Of a stretch of 64,000 bases of DNA, positions 7,914 through 17,006 are shown piece after piece. Numbering within the stretch: position 1 is the stretch's first letter; every line of letters begins with the position of its first letter. The notes under the pieces were generated by a model. The model was not told the origin of the DNA and did not search any database. It saw only the letters and a program-made list of their open reading frames with translations. Source of the DNA: Pseudomonadota bacterium (GTDB lineage Bacteria; Myxococcota_A; Polyangia; Haliangiales; Haliangiaceae); NCBI GenBank assembly GCA_022360315.1, contig JAKSDA010000191.1, positions 1 through 64,000 of the forward strand. The letters run 5' to 3'. A program made the position numbers and the translations under genes.

Positions 7914-9503
7914 ATGAGTAAAAAACGCCCAGGACACAAATACAAGCCGGGGTCGCTCGGGAACGATTACGATGCGATTGTCGTGGGTTCGGGGATGGGC
8001 GGATTGTCGACCGCCGCGATACTGGCCAAAGCGGGCAAAAAGGTCTTGGTTTTGGAGAGACACTACACGCCGGGTGGCTTTACCCAGAGCTATACCCGTA
8101 AGGGCTACGAGTGGGACGTCGGTGTCCACTATCTCGGCAAAGTCCACGACCGCGGCGCCGTTCTCCGCCGAGTTTTTGATTACATCACCGAGTCCAGCCT
8201 CGAATGGGCCAAGCTGGCAGACGTATACGATCGCCTGGTCTTCGACGATGCCACCCACGACTGCGTATCTGGTCGAGAGCGCTTTGAGGTGGCCCTGATC
8301 GAGGCATTTCCCGGCGAGGCAGACGCCATCCGACAATACATGCGTCTCATCGTCGACGTCGAGCAGAGCTCACAGAACTTTTTCCTGGAACGAGCCCTGC
8401 CGCCGTGGCTGGGAACCTGCGTGTATCCGTTTTTGGCGCGCAAATTCCGTCGCTACTCGGATCGGTCGACCCTTGACGTATTGCGCGGTCTGACCGGCCA
8501 CAACAAGCTCATCGGGGTACTGACCGGACAGTATGGCGATTACGGCCTACCGCCGGGGCAGAGCAGCTTCGCCATGCACGGTTTGTTGGCCGAGTATTAC
8601 CTCGAGGGCGCCAATTATCCGATAGGCGGCGGATCGAGAATCGCGCGCGGGGTCGAAGCGGTCATCGAGCGAGCTGGGGGTCGAATCGTCGTCAACGCCG
8701 AAGTGGCAGAGGTTTTGATCCGACGCGAGAGAGCGATCGGCGTCCGGTTGGCAAATAATGATGAGATAACCGCTCCTGTGGTGGTGAGCGATATCGGGTT
8801 GCGAAACACTCTGACCAAACTCGTTCCCGGATCCAAGTGCGCCGATAAACTGCGTCGCCGCATGCGGCAGGTGGGTGCCTCGACCTCTCATATTTGCCTG
8901 TACGTCGGTTTCAAGGAATCGAACCAGGCGATGCACTTCAACTCGACCCAGTACTGGGTCCTGCCAGGATACGATCACGATAGCAACGTTGCGCGATATC
9001 TGGCCGATCCGCAGGCTCGCATGCCACTAGTATGGATCACATTTCCCTCGGCCAAGGATCCCGAATGGGATCGCCGTTATCCCGGACGTGCCACCCTTAC
9101 CGCAGTCACTCTGGCGTCGTACGATTGGTTTTCTCGCTGGCGCGGAACCGAATGGCACAAACGCGGCACAGAATACGACGATTTCAAGGAACAATTTGCC
9201 CAACGTCTACTCGCAGAGGTCTATCGCCAGGTACCCCAGGCGAAAGGCAAAGTAGATTACTACGAACTCTCCACTCCACTGTCGACACAGCATTTTTGCA
9301 ACCATTCTCGAGGGGAGATCTTCGGCCTGGAGCTCTCACCGACTCGTTTTCAACAGCGTTGGTTGCGCCCACACCTGCCGATCAAGAATCTGTATTTGTG
9401 TGGGCAAGATATTGTCACCAACGGCGTGGGTGCTTCTGCGATATCGGGTGTTCTCACCGCCTCGGCCATTCTACAGCGAAACGTGTTGAAAGACATACTT
9501 TGA
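7914..9503 (+). CDS. FAD-dependent CrtI/CrtISO/retinol-saturase-like oxidoreductase
   Basis: A 529-residue flavoprotein with an N-terminal dinucleotide-binding motif VVGSGMGG (23-30), LERH at the end of the second strand, and the phytoene-desaturase-superfamily C-terminal motif around LYLCGQDIVTNGVGASAISG (about 500-515). GGFTQSY and GVHYLG in the first 80 residues are typical of the carotenoid-isomerase/retinol-saturase branch rather than true CrtI. Such enzymes saturate, desaturate or isomerise polyene chains. There is no carotenoid gene (phytoene synthase or cyclase) nearby. With a desaturase upstream and a reducing PKS downstream, action on a polyunsaturated acyl or polyketide chain is the more economical inference. 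Translation starts at ATG 7914. Confidence 0.85.
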   Translation: MSKKRPGHKYKPGSLGNDYDAIVVGSGMGGLSTAAILAKAGKKVLVLERHYTPGGFTQSYTRKGYEWDVGVHYLGKVHDRGAVLRRVFDYITESSLEWAKLADVYDRLVFDDATHDCVSGRERFEVALIEAFPGEADAIRQYMRLIVDVEQSSQNFFLERALPPWLGTCVYPFLARKFRRYSDRSTLDVLRGLTGHNKLIGVLTGQYGDYGLPPGQSSFAMHGLLAEYYLEGANYPIGGGSRIARGVEAVIERAGGRIVVNAEVAEVLIRRERAIGVRLANNDEITAPVVVSDIGLRNTLTKLVPGSKCADKLRRRMRQVGASTSHICLYVGFKESNQAMHFNSTQYWVLPGYDHDSNVARYLADPQARMPLVWITFPSAKDPEWDRRYPGRATLTAVTLASYDWFSRWRGTEWHKRGTEYDDFKEQFAQRLLAEVYRQVPQAKGKVDYYELSTPLSTQHFCNHSRGEIFGLELSPTRFQQRWLRPHLPIKNLYLCGQDIVTNGVGASAISGVLTASAILQRNVLKDIL

Positions 9504-9524
9504 CCCATAATTGCCGAAGGTGAT

Positions 9525-9551
9525 CGCTCGACCCGGCTGGTCGGGTGAGCG
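9525..9551 (+). other. Intercistronic GC-rich stem-loop
   Basis: CGCTCGACCCG and CGGGTGAGCG pair with one bulge around a short loop, between the flavoenzyme and PKS genes. No T run follows, so it is more likely an RNA-stabilising or attenuating hairpin than a terminator. Confidence 0.4.
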
Positions 9552-9686
9552 TCGCCTGACAACTCTCATCGACCACATCTGACCGAGCTGTGCCAACGAT
9601 CCTGCATGGGCGACTACCGCCTATCAGGTACCAGCCCGGGTGTTCCAAATCCCGATCATTATTCTACGGTACTGAGGAATATCATA

Positions 9687-12600
9687 ATGAAATTGTATTT
9701 TCGAATGATCCCGACATTGCTCCGGGCGTATAACTCCGAGCGATGTGATCCGCTGCAAGAAACCTCGATTACTTGTCGAGTGCTGCCGACAGATCTAGAT
9801 CTGTTCGGGCACATGAACAACGGTCGATATCTCATGATGATGGATCTCGGCCGACTCGATTATCTGGTACGTGTCGGTCTGCTCCGGCGGGCGATGACCG
9901 AACGATGGTTGGTACCTGTCGGCTCGGCTCATGTCGAATTTAAGCACTCATTACGCTTGTTTCAGAAATACACTCTCCACACCAAACTCATATATTGGGA
10001 TCACGCCTGGTTCTACTTCAGGCAGGTATTTCGCGATACCGGCGACCCGTCCCGCATCATGGGCAAGGGCTATGTGCGGGCATTGATCCGCGACAAAAAA
10101 GCCCCGCTGAAACCCGAGGCGGTCATTCGCAAGTCGCTGGGTATCACGCTCCCCCAGCCCGAGCTGGACGAGGAGATCCGGCGGGGTTTTGGCATTCATC
10201 AGCGCGGCTCTGTGAGCGCGGGTCAGTTTGGCCCCACCAATGGTGTTGCCCCCCGCCGCGGTCGTGGTCCGACTATCTGGCCCGGCAATTCCACGGCCGT
10301 GGAGAGTCCCGAGCAAGCACCACGAGTCGAGAGGTTGGTGCGAGAGGAGCGGCCAGCGCGTATCGCTCCGTCGAGCGAAACCGAACCATCGGCTAACAAT
10401 GGGGGGCAGTTGTACGGAGAGCGTGCATCGGATGAACCGATCGCAATCGTGGGCATTGGTTGTCGCCTGCCCGGTGGAGCTGACAGTCCGGCCAAGTTAT
10501 GGCAGATGCTAGTCGACGGCCGCGACTGTATTGTCGAGATTCCCAACTCGCGCTGGGATCGCAAAAAGTTTTACCATTCCAATCCCAGGGCTCCCGGTAA
10601 GGCCTATGTTCATCGCGCTGGCCTGCTCGACGAGGATTTCAGGAACTTCGACCCCACGTCCTTTGGCATTTCGCCCCGAGAAGCCGAGCCCATCGATCCA
10701 CAGCAGCGCCTGCTTCTCGAAGTCGCGTGGGAAGCGTTGGAGGATGCGGGTATTCCACTCGAATCACTGGCGGGAACGCAATCGGGTGTATTCGTGGGTG
10801 GTTTTACCCTGGACAACATGCTACTCCAGCTGGGTTATCACAATCGCAAGTCCATTTCGAATCACACAGCAACATCGGTTAATCTGACCTTGCTCGCCAA
10901 TCGATTGTCCTATGTATTCGACTTGCGTGGTCCCAGCATGTCCATCGATACCGCATGCTCATCGTCACTGGTCTCGATTCACCAGGCTTGCCAGAGCTTG
11001 TGGTCGGGGGAGAGCGAGTTGGCCCTGGCCGGCGGAGTTAACGCGATTGTGTCTCCAGAAATCCAGATCGCCATGTCCAAGGGGCAGTTTTTGTCGCCCA
11101 ACGGCAGATGCAATGCATTTGGCGATCAGGCTGACGGCTATGTACGGGCAGAAGGCGCCGGGATTTTAGTGCTCAAGCCTCTGTCGGCCGCGCGTCGCAA
11201 CGGCGACTCGATTCACGCTCTGATTCGCGCCACTGCAGTCAATCAGGACGGCCGCACCAACGGCATTACAGTGCCCAATGGCGAGGCTCAGATAGACGTC
11301 ATGCACGCAGCGTATGGCCGCGCCGGGATCGATCCGTCGCGGGTGGCCTATATCGAGGCGCACGGCACCGGCACGGCGGCCGGTGATCCGGTCGAGGCGA
11401 CCGCTCTCGGAACGGTCATCGGCGCCGGTCGCAAGAATGGCGACAAATGTCTGGTCAGCTCGGTAAAGACCAACATGGGCCATTTGGAGGCCGCCTCGGG
11501 CGTGGCTGGTATGGTCAAAACCATACTGTGTCTGCAGAACGAGCAGGTGCCGCCCCACCTGCACCTCGACGGGGTCAATCCCAAAATCGATCTCGATGAA
11601 CTCGGGCTCGACATTCCCACCCAACTCACTGCGCTGCGGCGCAATGGTGCGCCTCTGGTCGCTGGGGTGAACTCGTTCGGCTTTGGCGGCACCAACGCCC
11701 ATGTCGTGCTCGAACAAGCTCCCACCGCGGAGCTGGTCGCCGAGCCAGAGAGCGAGTCAATATCGACTCGCCCGCTGATCTTGCCGACGTCGGCGCGCAG
11801 TGCGGAGGCAGCATCGGCGCTGGCCGAGCGGTATCGCAACACTTTGCCCAAAAATCTGCCGAAAGCTCGCGATTTTTGCCGGGTTGCTGGGGTTCGCCGC
11901 AGTCACCACAATTACCGCCTGGCCTTCCGGGGCACGGATGGCGAAGAATTGCACGGCGCTTTGCGGGCATTTTCCTCCGGTCACACCGCGGCCGAGGGCG
12001 TGCATACGGCCGCCAAGTCGCTGGATAATCGCGACGCGGTCTTTGTCTATACCGGTATGGGCCCGCAGTGGTGGGCGATGGGCCGCGAGCTCATGGCTAC
12101 CGAGCCGGTTTATCGCCGTATGTTGGAACAGTGTGACGAGGTATTCCGCACCATTGCCGATTGGTCCCTGATCGAGGAGCTCGGCCGCAGCGAGGACCAG
12201 TCTGCGGTCACCCGGACCGATATTGCGCAACCGACCAATGCAGCGCTGCAGATCGCTTTGACCGAGCTTTGGGCGTCATGGGGGGTCCGGCCTGGCGCGA
12301 TTGTTGGACACAGTATCGGCGAGGTCGGCGCCGCATATGCTTCCGGCGCCCTGAGCCTGAGGGATGCGCTCGCAGTCAGTTTTCACCGCAGCAGGCTGCA
12401 GCGGAGATTGGCCGGCAAAGGAGGCATGTTGGCAGTGGGGCTCAGCCCGCAAGAGGCCAGGAGCCGGCTTGATGGGGTCGGCGATTCGGTCGCGGTTGCG
12501 GCGGTCAACAGCATGCGGTCGGTAACTCTGGCCGGCGATCAGGCCGGATTGGAAAAGATCGCCGAAGCGCTGGAGCAAGAGGGTGTATTCAATCGTTTCC

Positions 12601-15600
12601 TGCGGGTCGAAGTACCCTATCACAGCCCCAAGATGGACGAGATTCACGATGAACTCATCCATTCACTGGGCGACCTTCAACCACAAACGCCACATACACG
12701 ACTCTATTCCACTGTGACGGGCCAGCCGATCGATAGCGCGGGTCACAGCGCGGATTATTGGTGGCACAACGTACGCGAATCGGTACTGTTTGCCGATGCC
12801 ATGGCGAATCTCATCGGCGATGGATACCAGGTTTTTGTCGAAGTCGGACCTCATCCGGTGCTGGCGACATCGATTCGCGAGTCTTTGCGGTACGCCGGGC
12901 GAGATGGCGTGACTCTGCCATCTCTCGATCGCAAGAAACCCGAGCGGCAGACCATGGCCTCGTCGTTGGCCGAACTATACTGTTTGGGCGCCGATGTCTA
13001 CTGGCAGGGTTATTACGGCAGATATCCATACAATCTCCGTATTCCCACGTATCCGTGGCAAAAAAAGCAATATTGGAAAGAGAGCGTCGCGGCACGTCAG
13101 TGGCGGCTGGGCGGCAGCGAGCATCCTCTGCTGACTTTCCGCAGCCCGTCACCGAGACCAGCGTGGCAGACCGAGTTGAACGCGAGCGATCTGTCTTTTT
13201 TGCACGATCACGTGGTCGGTGGTGCGGTACTGTTTCCGGGGGCAGGGTATATCGAGATCGGCCTGGCGATTCATCACGCCATCAGCGACAAGCCGTTTTG
13301 CTCGGTAGAGGATATTGAGTTCCAGAACGCCGCAACCTTTGCAGAGGGTGAAGATGCCGATCTCGGCATCCACACGGATCCCAGCACCGGCGCATTCGAG
13401 ATCTATCGGGTAAAGGAAGATGAGGAGTGGCTGCTGTGTGCCAGGGGAACGCTGTTTTCGTGTGACCGAGCAAGGGACGCGATCGATCTGCAGGCCATTC
13501 AGCGCCGGCTGCCCGGGCGAATCGATGCCGAGCAGTTGTACGTAGACCTGGCCGAGTACGGCCTGCGCTACGGACCCTGTTTTCGGGCAGTGAGACAGAT
13601 GTGGCGTGGAGACGGCGAAATGCTGGCCGAACTGGAGCTTCCTGACCAGGTCGCCGTGCCGGGTTTTCATCTCCATCCAGTGCTCCTCGACGCGGCGTTT
13701 CACAGTTTGATCGGCGCTATTCGCCGCAACGACCGCGACTTCGACATCGTTCCGGCCTCTGTCGAGCGAGTGCGTTTCTTCTCCCGGCCTGGCCGCAGGG
13801 CGTTTGCCTGGGGACGGCTCGTCGAGCATACCGACACCCATATTCTGGGTCACATTGAACTCGTCGCCGACGATGGCACGGTGGTTGCTGCGGTGGACGG
13901 TTTGCGTTGTCAGCTATTGCCGACAAAGAAGGAATCGCCACAGCGGCGTCTGCAGAGATGGGTGCATCGGCGAACCTGGCTGCCAGTGAATGTTGCGGAT
14001 ATGCTCGCTGGTCATGGACTGTCCGAACAAGAACGCGACGCGCAGCCGGAGCAGCGCAAGGCGCAGCCGCGTGACTCGAGCAAAGGGGCCGACCAATCGG
14101 ATGAGCATTGGATTGTCCTGGGGTCGCGCTCGGAGGTGGTGCAATCGCGGGGCAACGGCCTGCTGCGGGGATTGCAACCGCTTTTGGGACAGCGCGTCGA
14201 ACTGGGTCAAAATAGGTGTTTTGTGGTACCGCCAACCTGGAATGGACAGCGTTTGCAGCGCTACATCAGGTCGCTGCCCAACGATGTGGTAACCAATGTA
14301 CTGGATATTCGCTGGTTGAACTGGGCTGCAGACCGGGAAAGCGGTGATCTCATCGACAATGCAATCGACGCAGCCGACGAATTTCTGCAAACAATTCAAT
14401 CCATGGACGAGCAGTGCGTTGAGCGCTACTATCTGATGACTTCGCGTGCGGTGGCGGTGACAGCGGAGGAGGAGGCCTCACTTCACTACGCTGCCATCAT
14501 GGGCATGGCCCGCACCGCGATTACCGAGCGGCCCGATCTCAAGCTGACACTCATCGATGTCGCCGGGATACCTGGTGACGAAATGGATGACAATCATCGC
14601 AGTGGCGATCGCACAGTCGACGTGAAGTCGCTCATCGAGCGCATTCAGAGTATTGGTGACGAGCAGGAGATCGCCTGGCGCGGAGATGCCATGTACGCGC
14701 TTCGCCTGGTCAATTCGGTGGAGATCGCCGACGCAGCACTGCTCGGTGAACCGGAAGAGCCGGAACGGGTACCGGCATCGAATACCAGTGCTCATGAGCT
14801 CACGGTCGCAAAGAAGGGTCAGCTCGATACATTGAGTATCACTGAATGCGAGCGACGCGCCCCAGGCGCGGGAGAGATCGAGATCGCGGTCGAGGCGGTT
14901 TCGCTGGGGTTCAAGGATTTGATGAAGGCGTTGGGTATTATCTCCGATCGCGTGATCGCCAATACCTTCTTCAATGACGGTATTGGCATGGAAGGTGCTG
15001 GTACGGTGGTTGCGGTTGGTGACGGCTGCACCGAATTTCGTGTGGGCGATAGAGTTTGTGGCATTGCACCCGGCTTCTTGCGATCTCACGTCACCGTGCC
15101 AGCCGACTACGCGGTGAAGATTCCCGACCGGCTATCTTGCGAACAAGCCTCGAACCTAATCGCATTTCTGACAGTGTATCACGGTCTCGTTGACGTGGCG
15201 CAGATGCAAAAAGGTGAACGCATTCTGATTCACAGTGCCTCGGGCGGTGTCGGTCTGGCCGCGATACAGATCGCGCGACAGTATGGCGCAGAGATTTTCG
15301 CGACCGCCGGCAGCGAGGAAAAGCGCGCATTTCTGCGCGACCAGGGAATTCGTTACGTGAGCGACTCACGCACTATTGGCTTTGTCGACGAAATCAACGA
15401 GTGGACTGGCGGACAGGGTGTCGACATCGTGCTCAATTTCTCGCCTGGCGAGATCATGACAAAGAGTCTGTCCTGTCTAGCTCCTTTCGGACGTTTCATC
15501 GAGATCGGCAAGTCCAGCTTCGAGAACGGTACAGCGCTCGACTTGCGGCCTTTCAACGAGAACCTTCTCTACGCTGCCATCGACTTCGATCGCATTCTCA

Positions 15601-16973
15601 AGCGACGGCCAAAAACGGCGCAGCGGGTCCTCCTGGCCGTGATGAAGGATCTAGAAAGCGGCGCCCTCGAGCCCTTGCCGTATACAGCGTTTCCGGCCAG
15701 CCGAGTCGACGAAGGCTTCCGGCTCATGGCCAGAGCAAAGCACATCGGCAAGATCGTCATCTCGATGGCAGATCGCGATCTGGAGGTGACCAGGCAAAAG
15801 CGAGATGATTTGCTATCGCCTGACGCTACCTACATGATCACCGGTGGATTGGGTGGTTTTGGCCTCGAAGTGGCCAAATGGATGGTCGCCCGTGGCGCCC
15901 GACATCTCGCATTGGTCAGCCGGCGCGGTGGCAAGTCGGAAGAGGCACAATCGTTTTTGGCCCGCATGCGCGGGGCAGAGATCGATGTTCGAGCGTTTGC
16001 TGGCGACGTGTCTGCAAACGACGCGGTCGACCGGATCATGGCAGAGATCGCCCGTGACATGCCGGCCCTCAAGGGCGTGGTCCACGCCGCGATGGTGTTG
16101 GACGACAAGACGCTGGCCGATATCGACCGACAGTCGCTCGAACGTGTGATGGGGGCCAAGGCGCGCGGGGCGTGGTATTTGCACAACGCCACTCGTTCGC
16201 TGCCGCTCGACTTCATGGTCTTTTTCTCGTCTATTTCGGCACTGATTGGCAATGCCGGCCAGGGCAGCTATGTCGCTGCCAACACGTTTTTGGACGTACT
16301 GGCACAGCATCGCCGTCACCTCGGCTTGCCGGCCACCAGCATCAACTGGGGTGTCTTCGAAGAAGTTGGCGTGGTTGCCCGCAACGGGCAGATCGAAAAG
16401 CACCTCGCCCAACTGGGAATCAGCGGCATGAAGACCGGCGACGCACTGGACGCGCTCGGTTCGGTCATGCAGAGCGACACGGCGCAGATCGGCATGGTAG
16501 AAGTCGACTGGTCGGCGTTTGCGCGATGGTTACAGCCATGGACAGGACACCGCAAATTTGCCGAGTTGGTCGCCGATCGCAACAGCAACGGCAGCCACCA
16601 GCAGGGTGGTCCAGGACAACTGGTGCGCACCAAGTTCGGCTCATTGTCGGAAGCAGAACGGCGCTCTCAACTCGAGTCGACGCTGCTGCACATCGTTGGC
16701 AATGTACTCAGAGTGGTACCGGACGAATTGAGTATTCAACAGCCGATTCGCGATCTGGGCAGTGATTCCATATTGGCCATGGAGATAGTCGCTGCCATCG
16801 AAAGCGAAACCGGGATCGAACTACCGGCGATGAAGGTGATTTCCGGCCCGCCGATCAAAGAGGTCGCCGATGCCCTGATGCAACAGATCGACGGGTATCT
16901 ACAGGCTCTCCCGCCACCAGCTGAGTCGGACGCGGAACCCGCCCGGCAGCGGAAGGGTTCTCGAGCGGCCTGA
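9687..16973 (+). CDS. Reducing type I polyketide synthase with N-terminal hot-dog thioesterase (TE-KS-AT-DH-ER-KR-ACP)
   Basis: A 2,428-residue megasynthase. Residues 1-175 resemble FadM/THEM6-type 4-hydroxybenzoyl-CoA-thioesterase-fold proteins (DLFGHMNNGRYL). The KS spans about 250-680 with TACSS (Cys424), EAHGTGT and NMGH. AT: GHSIGEV (Ser876), with VPYHS at the extender-specificity position. DH: HVVGGAVLFP (His1175) and LLDAAFH. An unassigned linker (about 1400-1690) precedes the ER (HSASGGVG near 1849) and the KR (GGLGGFG near 2054, an LDD B-type signature, and a Tyr in SYVAAN). ACP: GSDSI (Ser2361). All reductive sites look intact, so a fully reduced, probably iteratively built chain is expected. 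No C-terminal release domain. The ATG at 9687 has GAGGA eight bases upstream and matches the thioesterase family start; an extension to 9606 is less likely. Confidence 0.93.
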   Translation: MKLYFRMIPTLLRAYNSERCDPLQETSITCRVLPTDLDLFGHMNNGRYLMMMDLGRLDYLVRVGLLRRAMTERWLVPVGSAHVEFKHSLRLFQKYTLHTKLIYWDHAWFYFRQVFRDTGDPSRIMGKGYVRALIRDKKAPLKPEAVIRKSLGITLPQPELDEEIRRGFGIHQRGSVSAGQFGPTNGVAPRRGRGPTIWPGNSTAVESPEQAPRVERLVREERPARIAPSSETEPSANNGGQLYGERASDEPIAIVGIGCRLPGGADSPAKLWQMLVDGRDCIVEIPNSRWDRKKFYHSNPRAPGKAYVHRAGLLDEDFRNFDPTSFGISPREAEPIDPQQRLLLEVAWEALEDAGIPLESLAGTQSGVFVGGFTLDNMLLQLGYHNRKSISNHTATSVNLTLLANRLSYVFDLRGPSMSIDTACSSSLVSIHQACQSLWSGESELALAGGVNAIVSPEIQIAMSKGQFLSPNGRCNAFGDQADGYVRAEGAGILVLKPLSAARRNGDSIHALIRATAVNQDGRTNGITVPNGEAQIDVMHAAYGRAGIDPSRVAYIEAHGTGTAAGDPVEATALGTVIGAGRKNGDKCLVSSVKTNMGHLEAASGVAGMVKTILCLQNEQVPPHLHLDGVNPKIDLDELGLDIPTQLTALRRNGAPLVAGVNSFGFGGTNAHVVLEQAPTAELVAEPESESISTRPLILPTSARSAEAASALAERYRNTLPKNLPKARDFCRVAGVRRSHHNYRLAFRGTDGEELHGALRAFSSGHTAAEGVHTAAKSLDNRDAVFVYTGMGPQWWAMGRELMATEPVYRRMLEQCDEVFRTIADWSLIEELGRSEDQSAVTRTDIAQPTNAALQIALTELWASWGVRPGAIVGHSIGEVGAAYASGALSLRDALAVSFHRSRLQRRLAGKGGMLAVGLSPQEARSRLDGVGDSVAVAAVNSMRSVTLAGDQAGLEKIAEALEQEGVFNRFLRVEVPYHSPKMDEIHDELIHSLGDLQPQTPHTRLYSTVTGQPIDSAGHSADYWWHNVRESVLFADAMANLIGDGYQVFVEVGPHPVLATSIRESLRYAGRDGVTLPSLDRKKPERQTMASSLAELYCLGADVYWQGYYGRYPYNLRIPTYPWQKKQYWKESVAARQWRLGGSEHPLLTFRSPSPRPAWQTELNASDLSFLHDHVVGGAVLFPGAGYIEIGLAIHHAISDKPFCSVEDIEFQNAATFAEGEDADLGIHTDPSTGAFEIYRVKEDEEWLLCARGTLFSCDRARDAIDLQAIQRRLPGRIDAEQLYVDLAEYGLRYGPCFRAVRQMWRGDGEMLAELELPDQVAVPGFHLHPVLLDAAFHSLIGAIRRNDRDFDIVPASVERVRFFSRPGRRAFAWGRLVEHTDTHILGHIELVADDGTVVAAVDGLRCQLLPTKKESPQRRLQRWVHRRTWLPVNVADMLAGHGLSEQERDAQPEQRKAQPRDSSKGADQSDEHWIVLGSRSEVVQSRGNGLLRGLQPLLGQRVELGQNRCFVVPPTWNGQRLQRYIRSLPNDVVTNVLDIRWLNWAADRESGDLIDNAIDAADEFLQTIQSMDEQCVERYYLMTSRAVAVTAEEEASLHYAAIMGMARTAITERPDLKLTLIDVAGIPGDEMDDNHRSGDRTVDVKSLIERIQSIGDEQEIAWRGDAMYALRLVNSVEIADAALLGEPEEPERVPASNTSAHELTVAKKGQLDTLSITECERRAPGAGEIEIAVEAVSLGFKDLMKALGIISDRVIANTFFNDGIGMEGAGTVVAVGDGCTEFRVGDRVCGIAPGFLRSHVTVPADYAVKIPDRLSCEQASNLIAFLTVYHGLVDVAQMQKGERILIHSASGGVGLAAIQIARQYGAEIFATAGSEEKRAFLRDQGIRYVSDSRTIGFVDEINEWTGGQGVDIVLNFSPGEIMTKSLSCLAPFGRFIEIGKSSFENGTALDLRPFNENLLYAAIDFDRILKRRPKTAQRVLLAVMKDLESGALEPLPYTAFPASRVDEGFRLMARAKHIGKIVISMADRDLEVTRQKRDDLLSPDATYMITGGLGGFGLEVAKWMVARGARHLALVSRRGGKSEEAQSFLARMRGAEIDVRAFAGDVSANDAVDRIMAEIARDMPALKGVVHAAMVLDDKTLADIDRQSLERVMGAKARGAWYLHNATRSLPLDFMVFFSSISALIGNAGQGSYVAANTFLDVLAQHRRHLGLPATSINWGVFEEVGVVARNGQIEKHLAQLGISGMKTGDALDALGSVMQSDTAQIGMVEVDWSAFARWLQPWTGHRKFAELVADRNSNGSHQQGGPGQLVRTKFGSLSEAERRSQLESTLLHIVGNVLRVVPDELSIQQPIRDLGSDSILAMEIVAAIESETGIELPAMKVISGPPIKEVADALMQQIDGYLQALPPPAESDAEPARQRKGSRAA

Positions 16974-17006
16974 CATGGTGCCTGGGTTCCGTGATAAAAC
17001 GCATCC

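Noticed and set aside
9687..16973. PUFA-synthase (PfaA-like) identity for the PKS
   Set aside because: There is a single ACP and one each of KS, AT, DH, ER and KR in modular order; PfaA has several tandem ACPs and FabA-type dehydratases lie in PfaC.
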